The notes beneath the pieces are model-generated. The model had not been told where the DNA came from. It did not search any database and was given only the letters and a program-made list of their open reading frames with translations. A program made the translations under genes and the position numbers. 6,724 nucleotides of DNA from CAVSWN01 sp046728115 (GTDB lineage Bacteria > Acidobacteriota > Vicinamibacteria > Vicinamibacterales > CAVVIG01): positions 1-6,724 of the forward strand of contig JBKPDW010000628.1 in assembly GCA_046728115.1 (NCBI GenBank). The letters run 5' to 3'. This document shows positions 5,263-6,724 of the stretch, in pieces (positions within the stretch are counted from its first letter, which is position 1; each line of letters begins with the position of its first letter).

Positions 5263-6724
5263 CTACTGCTGCGTCCGCGTGAATCCGAAGTTTGTAACGA
5301 TCGCGCCGGTGCCGGCCGTGGTGATGGTGCCGCCGCTGCCGATGCCGCCGGGGCCGGTGAGCGGCACATGCTGGACAGCCTCGAAATCGACGAGCGATTT
5401 GTTGTAGTCGGAGATCGCCTGGATTTCGGCGGTTCGGGCCACCGATAGGTCGCGCTGCGCCTGGAACACGAAGAACGTCTGGCCCATGCCGGCAGCCATC
5501 TTCTTTTCCTCGGCTTCGAGCTTCTTCTCCTGCAGCTCGCGCGATGCCTGCGCCGACGCCACGCGCTGCTGATTGGTCTGAACATTTCGCGCGACGGCGC
5601 GAACCTGAGTGGCCACCTGGAGCTCGAGGTTCTTGAGCTGCGTCTGCGCCTGCTCGTACTGCAGCCTCACGCGGGCGAGGTTCGCATGGGCCGTGTTCGT
5701 CCCGAGCGGATAGCCGATCGACACGCCGACTGTCCAGTTCGGGTACGCATTCTGGAAAACGTCGCCGAGCACGGATCCGAAACCACGCTGCGCGACGATG
5801 GACCGGGAGATCGGCAGGCCCGCTGCGACGGCCGCGAAATCGACCGGGCTCAACTGCGTACCGCCGGCTGCGGTCGTGATGTAGGTTACGTTCGCGTTCA
5901 AATCCGGCTTGGTCTGGTTGCTGTAGTACTTGATGTTGATGTCGCCCTGCTCGAGCGTGTTCTTCGCGGAGCGCAGATCGGACCGGATGTCGAGCGCATT
6001 ACGGACCGCTGCGTCCACATCGATGGCCTGCGCGGCGAAAGCCGGAGCATCGGTCGGCTCGAACGACACGCTCCAGAAATCCGGCGTCGCTGGGTCGAGG
6101 ATTAGCGCGCGAAGGTTGTCCTGCGCGGTCTTGATCGCGGCTTCCGCGACGATGACGCCCTGTTGGTTGGCGGCGACTTCGGCCTGCGCCTGCACGATAT
6201 CGATCGGCGCCATCGTGCCGATTTCGACACGCTTGCGGTTGTCGGTCAACGACTGCTGCGCCAGCGCCAGCGACTCCTGTTGTGCCTTCAGGTTGTTGAT
6301 CGCATAGGATAGATCCCAATAGGCATTCCTCACAGTACGCAGCGTTTGCGTGATGATTCCATCGAGCTGGATGTCGGAGAGTTCGCGCGTCTTCTTGCTG
6401 CTGGCAACCTGCTGACGAATCGTATCGATCTCGAAATTGCGGAGGAGTGGCTGCGAGAACTGCAAGTTCAGGTTCGACCCGATCTGCGGGCTGTAGCTAT
6501 TGAACTGATTCGTCGTCGTGAACCGCGAGCTGTTCCACGTGGCGGAGTAGTTGCTGCCCCAGGGCAGCGTCTGCGCGATCCCCACCGCGGTGTTGAGGTT
6601 GTTGTTCGCGATACTGCTGGCGCCGCCGGCCAGCGAGCTCGTCGGCTGCTGCGTCTGCGAGTTTTTCGAGAAGTTCGTCGAAAGATTCGGTGCCCAGAAG
6701 GACTTGGCCTGCACGATCCCGACG
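5263..6724 (-). CDS. TolC/OEP-family outer membrane efflux protein (5' end outside window)
   Basis: Outer-membrane channel of a tripartite efflux or type I secretion system, expected to form a trimer of beta-barrel and long periplasmic alpha-helices. About 487 codons are visible, ending at TAG 5263; the frame is open through the right edge, so the signal peptide and first helix are missing and the GTG at 6714 is not a trusted start. Numbering from that GTG: barrel strands around 40-95, including LQFSQPLLRNFEID; long helix about 97-205 with TVRNAYWDLSYAI and RVEIGTMAPIDIVQAQAEVA; second-half strands at 269-281 and 327-337 (NWTVGVSIGYPLG); second helical region about 341-448 with AEEKKMAAGMGQTFFVFQAQRDLSVAR. 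This is the internal duplication of the OEP domain (Pfam PF02321 twice). The C terminus is a Gly/Thr-rich tail (449-483). Its membrane-fusion and pump partners are not in the window. The substrate is unknown. Confidence 0.93.
   Translation of the reverse strand, partial: VGIVQAKSFWAPNLSTNFSKNSQTQQPTSSLAGGASSIANNNLNTAVGIAQTLPWGSNYSATWNSSRFTTTNQFNSYSPQIGSNLNLQFSQPLLRNFEIDTIRQQVASSKKTRELSDIQLDGIITQTLRTVRNAYWDLSYAINNLKAQQESLALAQQSLTDNRKRVEIGTMAPIDIVQAQAEVAANQQGVIVAEAAIKTAQDNLRALILDPATPDFWSVSFEPTDAPAFAAQAIDVDAAVRNALDIRSDLRSAKNTLEQGDINIKYYSNQTKPDLNANVTYITTAAGGTQLSPVDFAAVAAGLPISRSIVAQRGFGSVLGDVFQNAYPNWTVGVSIGYPLGTNTAHANLARVRLQYEQAQTQLKNLELQVATQVRAVARNVQTNQQRVASAQASRELQEKKLEAEEKKMAAGMGQTFFVFQAQRDLSVARTAEIQAISDYNKSLVDFEAVQHVPLTGPGGIGSGGTITTAGTGAIVTNFGFTRTQQ

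Noticed and set aside
6712..6714. GTG as the true start of the TolC-like gene
   Set aside because: The frame stays open to the window edge and the protein from this codon would lack a signal peptide and the first helix.
1..6724. A new multi-gene system spanning the window
   Set aside because: All five genes fall in known families and form at least three transcription units with opposite orientations; nothing shows a shared function beyond the GT2-GT4 pair.

Overview
The window reads as GC-rich bacterial chromosome from a diderm (Gram-negative type) organism: it carries a TolC-type outer-membrane protein and two envelope-type glycosyltransferases. The gene mix, and the presence of three kinds of short-word inverted repeats that I associate with environmental Acidobacteriota, suggest that phylum (perhaps Vicinamibacteria). 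This is inference only; no rRNA or other marker gene is present.

Layout, left to right. (1) 1-2274, minus strand: a penicillin-acylase-family Ntn hydrolase, cut by the left edge, with a 144-nt palindromic repeat inserted in frame just before the catalytic serine. (2) 2275-2296: a 22-nt divergent start region holding two overlapping -10-like boxes, each ending exactly 6 nt before a start codon. (3) 2297-3181, plus strand: a TIGR02757/DUF2400 protein with an HhH-GPD-like Asp motif and a C-terminal cysteine cluster. (4) 3175-3196: an 8-bp hairpin that contains both stop codons of a convergent gene pair. (5) 3190-4314, minus: a GT4 glycosyltransferase. (6) 4324-4392: a heptamer-based inverted repeat that supplies the last residues and stop codon of the next gene. 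(7) 4356-5138, minus: a GT2 glycosyltransferase of the WaaE/KdtX-like type. (8) 5183-5258: a second heptamer-based inverted repeat, G-rich then C-rich. (9) 5263-6724, minus: a TolC/OEP-family protein whose 5' end lies beyond the right edge.

How the genes may work together: GT2 and GT4 lie 41 nt apart on the same strand, have compatible roles in lipopolysaccharide or other surface-glycan assembly, and are probably co-transcribed. The TolC gene is upstream on the same strand but is separated by a repeat, and GT2 has its own possible promoter, so TolC may be a separate unit. The acylase and DUF2400 genes diverge from a shared start region; nothing in the sequence links their functions.

I see no tRNA, rRNA, CRISPR array, transposase or phage gene. 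No intergenic stretch exceeds 124 nt. The genes belong to known families. The unusual content is in the repeats and their effects on coding ends, the apparently leaderless starts, and the variant cysteine cluster of the DUF2400 protein.
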